Source: Benincasa hispida (lineage: Eukaryota > Streptophyta > Magnoliopsida > Cucurbitales > Cucurbitaceae). Taken from it: a stretch of 64,000 nucleotides of DNA. The notes under the pieces were generated by a model that saw only the letters and a program-made list of their open reading frames with translations, was not told the DNA's origin and ran no database searches. A program made the position numbers and the translations under genes. Below, in pieces: positions 11,141 to 21,639 of the stretch (the stretch's first letter is position 1; the number at the start of each line of letters is the position of its first letter). Location of the stretch: NCBI RefSeq assembly GCF_009727055.1, contig NC_052351.1, forward strand, positions 57,891,285 through 57,955,284, given 5' to 3'.

Positions 11141-11439
11141 ATCTTTTAAGCTTTCAATTCGGTCCAATTTTGGCAATGTGGGTGTTTTTCATGAGATATA
11201 TGAAACTGATGCACTGCTATGTTTTTCTGAGTTTTGACATTTTAATTCTCTTTAATTTCTTAATTAAATTTGTAACTGGCTCTTGTTTGATGAGCATTTA
11301 TGTGTTAGCAAGAGTCTGTAATTTATTTGGAGTCATTAGAGTTGAAATTAAGATGTAATTGAAGAAATAAGCGAAGGAGGTCGAGCTGCTGTTCCAGTAT
11401 TTTCACCTTCTGCTCAAATTTGTTGTTCTGGTCCAGTTG

Positions 11440-12040
11440 CTAAGTGATCGTTTAGCTCCAGACGTTACACAATGAGAAGAAAAGCTAGACGATCGTTTAG
11501 TAATATGTGCTGGTCGTTGTGATTTTGAATGCTAAACGATCGTGTACCTGCGCTAGCTAAGCGATGCGTTCATTTGCTATATGATAGCATTACACGATCG
11601 TTTAGTTTTGTTGTGGGAACTAAACGATACGTTGATTTTTCTAAACGATGGCGCTATACGATCGTTTAGCAACGATGCGCGCTAAGCAATACAATGAAGT
11701 GCTACGCGATAGCATTGAGCGATCGTTTGGTCATGGAGCTAAGGTATCGTGTAGATAAATACTATGCGACGTGATGATGTTCTATACGATGGAGCTAAGC
11801 GATTGTTTAGCTACGGCGGATACTAAACGATGACTTGAATGCCTCGGGCAATGGTGTTAAGCGATCGCTTAGTACTATGCGATGGAGCTAAGAGTTTGTA
11901 TGGCGATGGAACTAAGCGATCATCTAGTCCTATACGAAGAGCTAAACGATCATTTAGCTTTCAGCAAACACTATGTGATCGTGTACTTCCTCTCAACCTA
12001 AGGTGATGACACTAGATGATTACCTTTAGCGCTGCACGAT
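11440..12040 (+). repeat. Palindromic GATCGTTTAG-motif array, copy 2
   Basis: About fifteen half-sites and several full palindromes or near-palindromes (for example CGATCGTTTAG facing CTAAACGAT at 11,638-11,668), spaced irregularly by roughly 20-50 bp. It lies 300 bp downstream of the primer-binding site, i.e. in the transcribed leader. Confidence 0.85.
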
Positions 12041-12276
12041 CGGCCTTAGTAGCACTTTGAGTTGGATTGAGAGCAGCCGGTTCGATCAGTTTACTCAAGG
12101 TTCAATTCGGTTCAGCCTCAAATGGTTGGTTGTCGGTTAGGCTTTGTTGGTTCGGTTAGAACTCATCCAGCCGTTCAAGTTGTTTGGGTTCAGTTTGGAG
12201 CGGTTTAAAGACGATTATGTATTTGTTTGTAATAGGTAGCTATTTGTTTGTGTTTATGCCAAGACGAAAACCATAA

Positions 12277-12507
12277 ATAACATAACTAAAATCACTTTAT
12301 TATTCGATAAATTATTTATATAGTATAGAATTATAATATTAATAGAATAGCCATTAACCAATTATTCTATAACCAGTATATTATTAATATAAAATTATAT
12401 TATATAAATATAAAATAAATATAAGAAATTTCAATATGAATAGAAAATAAATATAATATAAAAAGAGAAAATCAAAATTATGTAATGAAATATTGTAATA
12501 TTTTCAT
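12277..12507. repeat. AT-rich insertion in the copia leader
   Basis: About 230 bp made almost only of A and T, absent from the matching place in copy 1 (between CCATAA and TATTTAATT near 4,915). No clear terminal inverted repeats and no clean target duplication were seen. It could be an organelle-derived or AT-rich transposon fragment. Confidence 0.6.
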
Positions 12508-13492
12508 GTATTTAATTGTTTATGCATGAGATATATGTGATAATTGAATAATTCATGTATATGCATACAGTACGCCATGTAGATTTAAAACCCCACCGTA
12601 GGAAGCATGTTACATGCATTGACAGTATGTTATAATTGTTATAATATATAGTATGCATGTTAGAGTTATGTTTAATATAATAGTTATGGTAGATACCTTT
12701 GTTGAATGTTGTGGATGTTAAGCATGTCTAAATTTTGTAAATTGTTATAAAATTGGTTAGATGTTTAAAATCTATACAAAGAACAGTTGCATGCTCACTT
12801 AGGTTAACAACTAAAACACGGTTACAAACTCATATCGATTCATAAATCTGTCTAAGGCGGAGGGTACTTAAGTTGACGGTCTACGGAACACCTCCTACTA
12901 GGGAATTATGACCGAACTAATTGAGCGTTGGTAACTGGTTTTATGAGCATACGTGAGTGATGTGAGGTAATAAAATGGTTTATCACCTAGACATCACAGG
13001 TTAAATCCAATTATAAGAGTTATACTTGGATAAACCACATAGACCTAGGGTTGTTTTATTAGCCGAAAAGAACCTAAGTATAAATCTACCCAAATAAAAC
13101 ACTTCAGTGGTAGTTTAATAACTTCTATATGATAGAATTATTAGGAAACTTCAGTGAGAGTTGAATAACATGTACGATACGTTATTGTTAACTCTCGCGT
13201 CTCTAAGTGTTCAAAATCCAGATTTATGTGGTACTTCATGTCACGTTGGAAGTGACCTCCATTCGGGAAGTATTTTTTAGCTTAAATCTAGATTTCGGTG
13301 AATAAGGGGAAGCTGTTCAAATATAAGTTTATTATTCGATATATAGATTTCAACTACCACATCTCCACATAGTTTATGCCATGAGATTCATATGACGTTT
13401 AGTGCCACCCTGGAAGTGGCCTCCATTCGGAAAGTGTTTTGTATGAGTCAATATCAAGGTAAATGGAGGAAGTAGTTCATAGTAAGTGGTTG

Positions 13493-13903
13493 AAGCCATG
13501 CACTCCACTTCTTTGCATGTTCATCTACAAAATATAAAGAAGTTTGGAGTCATTTGAGATGAATTTAATGCAGAATTTTTTAGAGAAAAATTTCTGTGAG
13601 AAGAGACTGTCTTCTTTGTTTGGTTGCTGTGAGTTCTTCTTGGTTCTTCACTTCTTCAAGTTGTTCTTGAGTCCCACAACTCTACCTAAAGCTCCAAGAG
13701 GATGGTAGGTAAGGCTTTTTGGTGGTTCACGGTGGTATCAAGTGAAGACTGCTACTGTACACTTGTTTTCTTGGAGAGTTCTTCAAAGGTATGATCTTAA
13801 AACCCACCTTTTAGAAAAGCATACTTTAGTTTCTGCCAAAATTAGTGAATTTTAATGCTTATGGATCCTTGATACTTTAGCTGCATGTTATTTAACTCTT
13901 TCA
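13493..13903 (+). mobile_element. Truncated 3' LTR of the tandem copia-1 copy
   Basis: From CCATGCACTCCACTTC it matches the last roughly 400 bp of the LTR at 9,342-11,126 (10,715-11,126) and ends CTCTTTCA like it. The junction with the leader shows short shared bases (AAGCCATG-like), as expected for a microhomology deletion. Confidence 0.85.
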
Positions 13904-14715
13904 ATAAATTTTTCCAAGTCATTAAGTTTGGTGGCAAGAGTAATCCCAGCTCGCAACACTAACGCATCGCATACCTCTCGGTGGCCAGCCACATGCTTAT
14001 ATCTCTATAATGCATGGTTGTGTTGAGCATAAGATTATTCCCATCTATAGGAATACTGCTTACTTTGCTTAGTGAGTTCCACTACTTACCCTCTCGGGCT
14101 GATGGTTATAGCCACTCAGCTCATAGACAAGCATTGCGATAGCCTCGAACTAAGGAAAGAGGAAGGACTCACTATACTCACGCAACGCACACCTCTTGAT
14201 GGTTTGCTACATGCTTATATCTCTATAACGCATGATTGAGTATGCGATAACTCTTGCAATCTACACTTAACTCATTGCAATGAAAGTATAGATGATAAAG
14301 AAGAAGAGGATGATGTTGGTTATATGTCATGTACTGATTATGAATCTCTAATCTAATAATAAAAATAGGATAGATGACAAAACCATTCATAGATTCAAAA
14401 CATGGAAGTTTTTATGCATTCAAGAACCATAAAAACTGAACACGAAATCTGAATTAAGAATAAAATCCTTATAATCCAAACAACAAGTTTCTTCCCATCC
14501 CTAAACTAACAAACTTACCTTAGCCATAATTGAGGTCCAATGTCGAAGATACAAGTGAAGATTAAACTCCCAAGATGAAATGCAAATAAAACACGGTAAA
14601 GGATAGAGGAAAATATGAGAGGAGGTTGGGGCTCGAGAATTATATTTGACCTAAAATCTCGCAACACAATATTTATAAACTTTTTCGCATTGCTGATATG
14701 TTGTTTTGTGCATCT
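13904..14715 (-). mobile_element. Athila-type LTR fragment, inverted
   Basis: The reverse complement of parts of 18,350-19,020 can be followed: CACACCTCTCGGTGG-type and GAACTTCTTACTTTGC-type phrases appear here in opposite orientation. It has a reversed TATA-like ATTTATAAAC near 14,670. Both ends are cut, by the copia LTR on the left and the solo LTR insertion on the right. Gene-free. Confidence 0.65.
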
Positions 14716-14720
14716 AGGTG

Positions 14721-15575
14721 TGTAATGACCTGACTTTCTAAGACTACATTTAGGTTGTTATGACATGCATGTGTAAATTCAAAACAAAACCACTTTTAAC
14801 ACATTCAACAAAAATTCAACATTTTAAGCAAAAACGGAAATTTAAACAAAACATAAGTTCATTTTAAAAAAATCTTGTTTGGGGTACCCCTAGAAAACCA
14901 TAAACAAAACATCAAAACAATAAACTTCTTTACGTTTTCAAGTGCAAACACTAAACAATTTTAAAGTTTATACATATTAAAACTGACTCTTAAACCATGA
15001 AAAAAATATGTGCAGAAGTGTCGGTCTAGTCCTCTTTAGGCTCGATCATGGATTCGTTTTGCCAGTTGCTAGTGGATCTTGCCTTTACCTGAAAAACATA
15101 TCATAAGAAATGATGAATATAAAAATACTCAGTAAGTGACTCACTACTGGGCCCATTAGGTGAACTTGTTAGCCTTCCTATCTGAGCACTGGTGTACATC
15201 CTAAAAATGGCAGTCGTGATGATCACAAAGGAACACAAATCATTCATAGGTGTGAACCTGAAGGAACACAAATTAGCCCTAGGTGTGAACCTGAAGGAAC
15301 ACAAATCAGTCCTAGGTGTGAACACAAAGTAACAAAAATCAATCTTAGGTGTGAACCCGAAGGAACACAAATCAGTCATAGTTGTGAACCCGAAGGAACA
15401 CAAATCAATCATAAGTGTAACATGAAAGAATACAAATATAAAATGTACACAACCTGATAAGAAAGCTAATAGTGACCATCTATTCTAGCATGCATTAATC
15501 AAACTAATGACCTCATTCAAAAATCATATTTATATAAACATAGCCATCACATCTAGCATGCCAAAAACAATCACA
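14721..15575 (-). mobile_element. Solo LTR (855 bp), Ty3-type, with 5-bp target duplication
   Basis: On the plus strand it runs from TGTAATGACCTGAC to ATCACA. It is flanked by AGGTG (14,716-14,720) and AAGTG (15,576-15,580), a one-mismatch target duplication. The start TGTAATGACC is shared with the larger LTR at 40,910. Read on the minus strand the LTR is TGTGATT...GGTCATTACA. A 33-bp minisatellite lies inside. The 103-codon open frame across the minisatellite (15,101-15,412) is a by-product of the repeat. Confidence 0.75.
15221..15430. repeat. 33-bp minisatellite inside the solo LTR
   Basis: About six and a half tandem units built on GAAGGAACACAAATCA plus TAGGTGTGAACC. Because 33 is a multiple of three, an 11-residue repeated translation (DLCSFGFTP-like) appears on the minus strand without being a gene. 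The LTR at 40,910 has a shorter 26-bp array with the same GAAGGAAACACAAA core. Confidence 0.9.
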
Positions 15576-15580
15576 AAGTG

Positions 15581-15811
15581 ATGTAGTAACTCTTTGTTTT
15601 AGTTAGTTTAAAAGCTGGTAGTTATTTGTTTTACTTCTTTTACGACCATTTAAGTTAAATGTCAAATAGTTCACTGCTTGTAAAATCGAGTACAGGTTTA
15701 GTAGGTTACTTATGTTAAACCTTGATCGGTTGCCTTCCTTATAAATAGGGGCTCTCGTACTCATTTTAGTATCTTTTGAATAAAATTTCCAAGCATTCCT
15801 CCCTTGTGTGT
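15581..15811 (+). mobile_element. LTR fragment with TATA box
   Basis: Starts TGTAGTAACTCTTTG, carries TATAAATA at 15,740-15,747 followed by a CT-rich start-site region, and is cut by the next LTR at 15,812. It looks like the U3/R part of a short LTR. The family is not recognised and its other half was not found downstream. Confidence 0.4.
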
Positions 15812-15813
15812 TG

Positions 15814-15837
15814 ATAACTTGTAGAAATACAAGTTAT
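15814..15837 (+). repeat. Perfect 10-bp hairpin with GAAA loop at LTR start
   Basis: ATAACTTGTA - GAAA - TACAAGTTAT. The same structure occurs at 60,311-60,334, and related ones at 48,787-48,810 (minus), 38,208-38,235 and 61,636-61,663, always at the first bases of an LTR. Confidence 0.9.
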
Positions 15838-16079
15838 TGTAACCTTTTATTTAGAATAATGAGGATGGATATGCAAGATATGTGATAGGTCTTTAAAGAA
15901 TGTATATTTTCTATGTTATTTCCCCTAAAATAGTATTGATTATTTGCTTAATTGCTAATTTTGTAGGTAAAACGGTCCCCAAGATATTTAGGAGTCATTA
16001 CAAGAAAAATGGGCCAAAAGGATAAAAAAAATGACCAAGAAAATCAACCAAATTGAAGGGAATCAGAAAATTAACATAA

Positions 16080-16310
16080 TGCCATCGAGTATAATCAGCC
16101 ATCGAGTAAATTGTCATTGAGTAAATACCCACATTACAATCGAGTACAATCAACCATCGAGTAATCGAGCATCGAGTATTTACCAGAATACTATCGAGTA
16201 ATCAAGTGCCATTGAGTAATTACCAAAAAGGCCATCAAGAAAATTTTATCGAGTAATGGAGCATCAAGAATCAAGTAAAGGGCCATCGTGCATCAGGTAT
16301 CAAGTTAAAG
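16080..16310 (+). repeat. ATCGAG short-repeat cluster in Athila-type LTR
   Basis: About fifteen (C)CATCGAG/ATTGAG units with GTAATTACC spacers, similar to 2,885-3,020. Confidence 0.7.
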
Positions 16311-17589
16311 ATAGAACACTCACTTTTTACTGCAAAAACTCGATACATTTCAACGCTCCGGATTTTGACGCGATTGATTCCACGCACCTTGTGCAACCAA
16401 GCGTCAGAGCAGTGTTGCAACGTTAGCCCAACGCTTCTTGGTTTTTTCTATGATTTAGGGTTGTAATGCTGGCCTTGGCGTCGCAACACTATGCTGCAAC
16501 TATAAATAGTTTTCTTTCATTTTTGTTGACGAGAGGAATCGATGGAGGCTGGAATGTCTCTCTATATCAATTAGTCTCTCTGGTAATTTTTTTCCTACCT
16601 AGGTTAGATTTTGATTTCTTTTTTATTTGTAATCAATAACTTGTAATTCTTCATGAATGTGTCTATGGATTAGTGAAGTAATTCAAACTTGTTTCTATTT
16701 CAAGAGTTCTTGCATTTTTTTTTTTTAGTTTTCTACTTTTCTTTATCATTAGCAATTTGAATTTGAGCATTCTTGAATCTGTTTTTAATTCTTGAAGCAT
16801 GTTAAATGATCCATATCTTGAGCATGTTCATCCTAGATGCATGGTTTTTTCACATTCACTCATGATTGAATACGTTTCTTTTAATGTGTTTGATAGAATT
16901 TCTAGCCAAGATCTCCAAGAGGCAATAGTAATTGTGTGTTGATTGGTTGACTAACCTAGGATGCAGTAATTACTAGATTTGGAGAAAGATCAGTTAATTG
17001 AGTAAGCTATCTTAACAATTAATCGACGCAATTGAATCCTAAAACTTATTGCATGTGTTTTCACATCTATATGACCGCTAAGGAACCCAATAGAGGTAGA
17101 AGCATGTAGATAGAATAGGGTTACGGCTATCCTATCTTAATCATTGATAAGACGCTTTCTTGACTAGGTTATGCTTGTCCTCTGCCTTTGTAGACACTAG
17201 TTTAATCTATATTAAGTGAGTAGTTGGGTTCTTAATCCGATTGTGAATTAAATTTGTAGAATTCAATGATAAGAATTGCAATGAATGTCTAACTTGGATT
17301 AGAATCAAGATTGTTCTAAACTTGGTTACAACTATCCTTTATCTTTTGATTTTAGCATGTTTCTTGTCTTAATCAAAAACTACCGTTTTATAAATTTTAT
17401 AGTTAAGCTTGAATAAAGAAGAGATTCAATAACATTTCCTTGTGGATCGACCTCTTACTTCCACTTTAACTATGAGTTAGTTAGGTTGTTGTTCGAGCTT
17501 TATAAATATTGTTTGTTTTGGGTTAGGTTATGCTAAGAATTGACAATTAATATTATACTCGCACTGAAGTACACTAAACCACCCCCCCG

Positions 17590-19046
17590 CTGACCATATG
17601 TCATAAGTTAAATTGTGCCAAAGTGTATATCCTGCAGTTGACTGTAGAGTATATCCTGTAGTTGACTGTAGGATATGTTTGCATGCGTTGATCTGCTAAC
17701 CGATGAACAAATAGTTAATCACATGTCTCGGGATCTCTAAACTGTGCCAGTGGATCTTCTGTCAAATGTTCATAATGTTGACCATGATAGCAATGTTGAC
17801 ATCCTCACCTACCCGTTAGAGATGACGTTTGATCAGAGCGGGAATTCCAATGATTGTTAGTGCATGACTCTATAAATAGAACCCTAATGTCCATGAAGAA
17901 AACGTTCAAGAGTTGAGATTTTGCCTGAGAGAAACCTTAGGCCCGATATTTACACCAGAAGCAAAGAACAAGAGAGATTGTTTTATGAGAATCTTCCATC
18001 TCCACCATTCCCTCTGAGTGACGATCGGAATCTCGCTGGAGTAGAGCTTGAGAGGGCCTCTCCACTTCATTCAGCCGTCAACACCTTGTAGCCTTCGCAA
18101 TCATCTGTTTTGAAGGAAGAGAATGCTGAAAATAGCTTTTCATTCATATTATTCTCTTATCTTTATCCGTTTTATTACATTTTGAACTAAGAACCTATTT
18201 CATTTGTAATTGACATTTCTAGCTTTATATATATATATACATATCATGACTACATCCATTGTCTTCTCTCTTTTTACCATTTTCTCCTTTGCTACGACGA
18301 GTAAGTAATTCTCTATAGGGTAAAAGGGAAGTTCGATATGATGAACTGTGTTGGTCATTCAATGAGCCAATCTTATTTGCATAGTGTGAGACTATGAAAA
18401 TTCTTGCCTATGAGCATTAATTGAGTCAAGTAGCTATAACCAACTGCCCAAGATGGTAAGTAGTTGTGGACTCACTAAGCAAAGTAAGAAGTTCTATAAA
18501 TAGAACTAACCTTATGATTAATGTAACATCATTTATGCATCATAGAGATATGACAAATATGGTTGGCCACCGAGAGGTGTGGAATAAATGGATGATGCAA
18601 TCCTAGATTAATTTTGACGTCAACTTAGGGACTTGATATTAGCTTCCCTCAAACCCTTGTCTTCTCCATTCATTTTCATGCACGTCAAAAGCTACTAATT
18701 ATAGTAATATTTCTCAGATCTATTCTCTATTTTTTTTTAGATTGTTTAGACAGCCATAACTTAGTCTTTATCTCTTAGTCTTTATCGCATGACTTTTCCT
18801 CTTATCATGCATTGTTAGTTTTCACTGCAAACATACTATCGTTGAATTCATTCGGTTACAATTTTCCCATGTTCGACCTTGGACCATTCCGAGAAACTTG
18901 TGACCTTGTTATACTTGGCAAGCCACCAGAAAACTTGTGATAGGAGCGCATACTTGCATACATTAGCGCATTGTGCAATGAGCTTAAATGTACATTAGAT
19001 CATGTAACCATTGCAAGTTTAGCATAGCAAGATTAAAACCCCAACA
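17590..19046 (+). mobile_element. 5' LTR of Athila-A
   Basis: Ends ...AAAACCCCAACA directly before a degenerate Athila primer site. Includes TATAAATAG (about 17,871), a (TA)n run (18,225-18,240) and, near the 3' end, CGACCTTGGACCATTCC, the GACC-TGGAC phrase shared with the LTRs ending at 39,861 and 63,292. A short direct duplication (TATCCTG(C/T)AGTTGACTGTAG) lies at 17,625-17,675. The left border is approximate (TGACCATATG at 17,591 or TGTCATAAG at 17,600). Confidence 0.65.
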
Positions 19047-19052
19047 AATTTT

Positions 19053-19070
19053 TTGTGCCATTGCAGGGGA
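19053..19070 (+). other. Degenerate primer-binding site of Athila-A
   Basis: TTGTGCCATTGCAGGGGA compares with TGGCACCGTTGCTGGGGA at 63,299; the family consensus pairs with tRNA-Asp. Four substitutions suggest an old insertion. Confidence 0.75.
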
Positions 19071-19173
19071 TTTCGGCAACTAATTGATTATTTGATTTTG
19101 TGGTTTTGCAGGCACCCTTTCAATTTTAGGTGTATTGCTAGCTTATGCGAGAAGCGATAAATAGTATATAAGT

Positions 19174-20890
19174 ATGAGTACTGAACCTGAATTAAATATT
19201 GACCCTAAGATCGAGAGAACTTTCCGTCATCAACAAAGAAGAAATAGAAGAAGAAGGAATATGGCCAACAACAACAACTAGAATAACCAGGCCGGAGGAA
19301 ATGGAGTATTCTTGTAAGGTCAGCAAGATCCTATCTTTCTGGCCGCATACTGCAACATTCACATGGGGAACTATGCGGCCCCGAATTTGTACGATTTTTC
19401 ACCTGATATTATACAAAAAACCATCGACGAGAATGAAAGGTTCGAGATTAAGCCAGTTATGCTTCAAATGATTCAAACTATAGGGTAGTTTAGAGGGATC
19501 CAGGTTAAAGATCTTCATGCCCACCTAACAAGCTTTGTAGAAATATGTAATACATTCTCTGCGATGAGGCCATGAAATGGGCCTATTCCTTGGAGCCAAA
19601 TGAGATTATGTCTTGGGACCAACAGTTGAATGATTTATGAAGAAGTTCTTCCTTTTAGCCATTAATGCAAGAAGACGATGGGACATTGTGAATTTTGAAC
19701 AAGGAAACTCCAAAACTTTGAGTGTCGCCTAGGTTAGATTTAAGTGTCTTGTTTGTAACTGCCCACACATTGGCATCCTTGATTGAATACTGATGGAGAC
19801 TTTTTACGACAAGCTGAATAGAGCTATGCAATCAGTGGTTGATTCCTCTATTGTAGGAGGCCTTATGGACAAGACTTACAAGCCTAAGGCGATACTAGAC
19901 AAGATTTATAGAAATACTGATGATTTGGTGGAGGATAGATATGAAACCAGAATGTTGATAGATGTAAGATGGAAGGAGCAATCGTGCAGTCAAATGCGGT
20001 GACCTCATTAGCTGCCCAAATGACTACCGTCACTTCCCAAATGGCCATAAATCAAGGTGCTTTAAACAAGAATGTTGCTCAGCTTAACACCATGACTCGT
20101 GTTGTGGCAGTACGTTGTGTATAATGTGTAGAACCTCACTATGTTAAAACCTATACACATGTACCTCAGACTATTTTCTCCATTCATAACAACCTCTTTA
20201 GCAATACATATAATCCTGGTTGGAAAAACCTCCCCAACTTCTCTTGGGGAGGAAATCAAGAACCGTCTGGACATAAAAATGTACATCAGCAACAAGCAAA
20301 TAGAGAGCATCCACTTGGAATCAATAAACACAACCAGGGCCACAATATAATAAGAACCATTCTCATTATAGTCACAACCATGCATCAAGTTCTAATGCAT
20401 CGTCATCGTTCAGATGCTTCTAAGGGAATACATTCAAAAGAACGATGTGTTGATCTAGTCTCAAGCTTCCTCAATTTGGAACCTAGAATTTCAAGTAGGG
20501 CAGACCGCTAATGATCTAAGGAATAGGCAACTAGGCACCCTACCTAGTAACACTGAGGCTCCCCGTGGAAATGGTAAGGAGTAGTGTCAAGCTGTGACAC
20601 TACGAAGTGGAAGAACAATGACCAATCCGATAGTTGAAACATGAGAAGCTAGACCAGCAAAACCACAGACTCCAGCAAGTTAATAAATTGAAACTCCAAC
20701 TACTACAGATAGGCCCAATAACCATGAATCAACCATCTCTGAATCAACCAAAAATCTTCCAATTACTTCTTCTCAACCTCCTAACCAAACTACAACGAAT
20801 TTGAACTTTCATGATAAAAAATCCTCTCAAACAAAAAGTCCAGAGCCTTTTTAGCAGACACCTGATGCGGCAAAAAAGAAAAACCAAGCA
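19174..20890 (+). pseudogene. Athila-A gag, multiply broken
   Basis: From the ATG of MSTEPELNIDPKIERTF, conserved blocks can be followed in changing frames: APNLYDFSPDI, FEIKPVMLQMIQTIG, DLHAHL-SFVEIC, AMKWAYSLEP (the retrotrans_gag domain) and METFYDKLN, LMDKTYKPKAI-ILDKI in the second half. Stops occur early (for example TAG after the NNNN run, and TAG after MLQMIQTIG). The second half (20,100-20,700) is a degenerate Gln/Asn-rich region where the zinc knuckle is expected. Gag would coat genomic RNA in the particle. Same family as the gag of Athila-B and Athila-F. Confidence 0.85.
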
Positions 20891-21546
20891 AGCAATTTCT
20901 TGCAAGTGCAGCCTCCTTTTCCAAGCAGACTGAAAAGGAAGGACGATAGCCGTCAATTCAAGAGATTCTTGGATGTATTAAAACAACTCCACATTAACAT
21001 CCCCCTGGTAGAAGCTCTCGAAAAAATGTCGAGCTATGTGAAGTTCCTGAAGGACATTTTATCGAATAAACATAGACCAGACGAATTTGAAACCATTGCG
21101 CTGACTCATGAGTGCAGTGGTTTTTTTCAAGAATAACATCCCTACGAAAATGAAGGATCTAGGAAGCTTCACTCTACCGTGTTCCATTGGAGGCAAAGAA
21201 GTCAGCCATGTGTTATGTGATTTGGGCACAAGCATCAACCTGATGTCGATATCTATTTCCAAGAAGTTGGGTATTGGTGAGGCCAAGCCCACCACAATAA
21301 CCCTATAGCTCGCCGATATATCAATAACGTATCCTAAAGGGAAAATTGAGTACGTGCTTATTCAAGTTGATAAGTTCATTTTACCCTGTCAATTTTATTA
21401 TCTTAGATTACGAGGCTGACACAGAAATTCCCATCATCCTGAGGCGCCCATTCCTATCCACAAGACGCGCATTTATAGACATGCAAAAAGGAGAATTGAT
21501 CATTCTAGTTAATGATCAGTTAAATTCAATGTGTTTAACGCATTGA
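20891..21546 (+). pseudogene. Athila-A gag-protease junction and protease
   Basis: PPFPSRLKRK and LKQLHINIPLVEAL-MSSYVKFLKDIL are the standard block before the Athila protease, and the same block occurs in Athila-B (40,009-40,300). The protease active site reads CDLGTSINLM (D-L-G-(A/T)-S). It continues KKLGIGEAKPTTI and DYEADTEIPIILRRPFLSTRRAFID with one frameshift and a stop (TAG at 21,306-21,308). The aspartic protease would cleave the polyprotein. Confidence 0.85.
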
Positions 21547-21639
21547 AGCATCCAGATGAGTTGGAAACATGTCAATGCATTGATGATATGGGAGTGGGCT
21601 ATTGGAATGTGTTGAAAGAGGAAAGAAGAAGAAAGTGAT

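Larger units (their letters stand above)
11141..13492 (+). mobile_element. Leader of the tandem copia-1 copy, genes deleted
   Basis: Homologous to 4,300-5,930, but with the first roughly 530 bp of leader also kept. It contains the GATCGTTTAG array (11,440-12,040) and an extra AT-rich block (12,277-12,507). At about 13,492 the leader stops and the sequence jumps into the last third of the LTR, so all of gag-pol and the first part of the 3' LTR are gone. No coding remnant is seen. Confidence 0.85.
15812..17580 (+). mobile_element. Athila/Tat-type LTR
   Basis: Begins TGATAAC at a perfect hairpin (15,814-15,837). It has an ATCGAG-repeat U3 (16,080-16,310), a TATA box (CTATAAATAG at about 16,500) and, near the end, CCTTGTGGATCGACC (17,445), a phrase typical of Athila/Tat LTR ends. 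The right end is taken near ACTAAACCA; no primer site follows, so it is probably a solo LTR with unclear right border. No genes. Confidence 0.6.

Noticed and set aside
11440..12040. CRISPR-like or integron-like array of GATCGTTTAG units
   Set aside because: Units are about 10-16 bp, irregular and in both orientations, inside a retrotransposon leader.
15101..15412. 103-codon open frame with repeated DLCSFGFTP peptide
   Set aside because: It is the translation of a 33-bp minisatellite inside a solo LTR; any repeat whose unit is a multiple of three gives such a frame. No start context or homologous protein known to me.
15221..15430. CRISPR-like array
   Set aside because: Units are directly adjacent with no unique spacers, and the host is a plant genome; it is a minisatellite.
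19199..20388. Small independent genes in the Athila-A gag area
   Set aside because: Each open piece corresponds to a successive gag block in another frame, so they are fragments of one broken gene.
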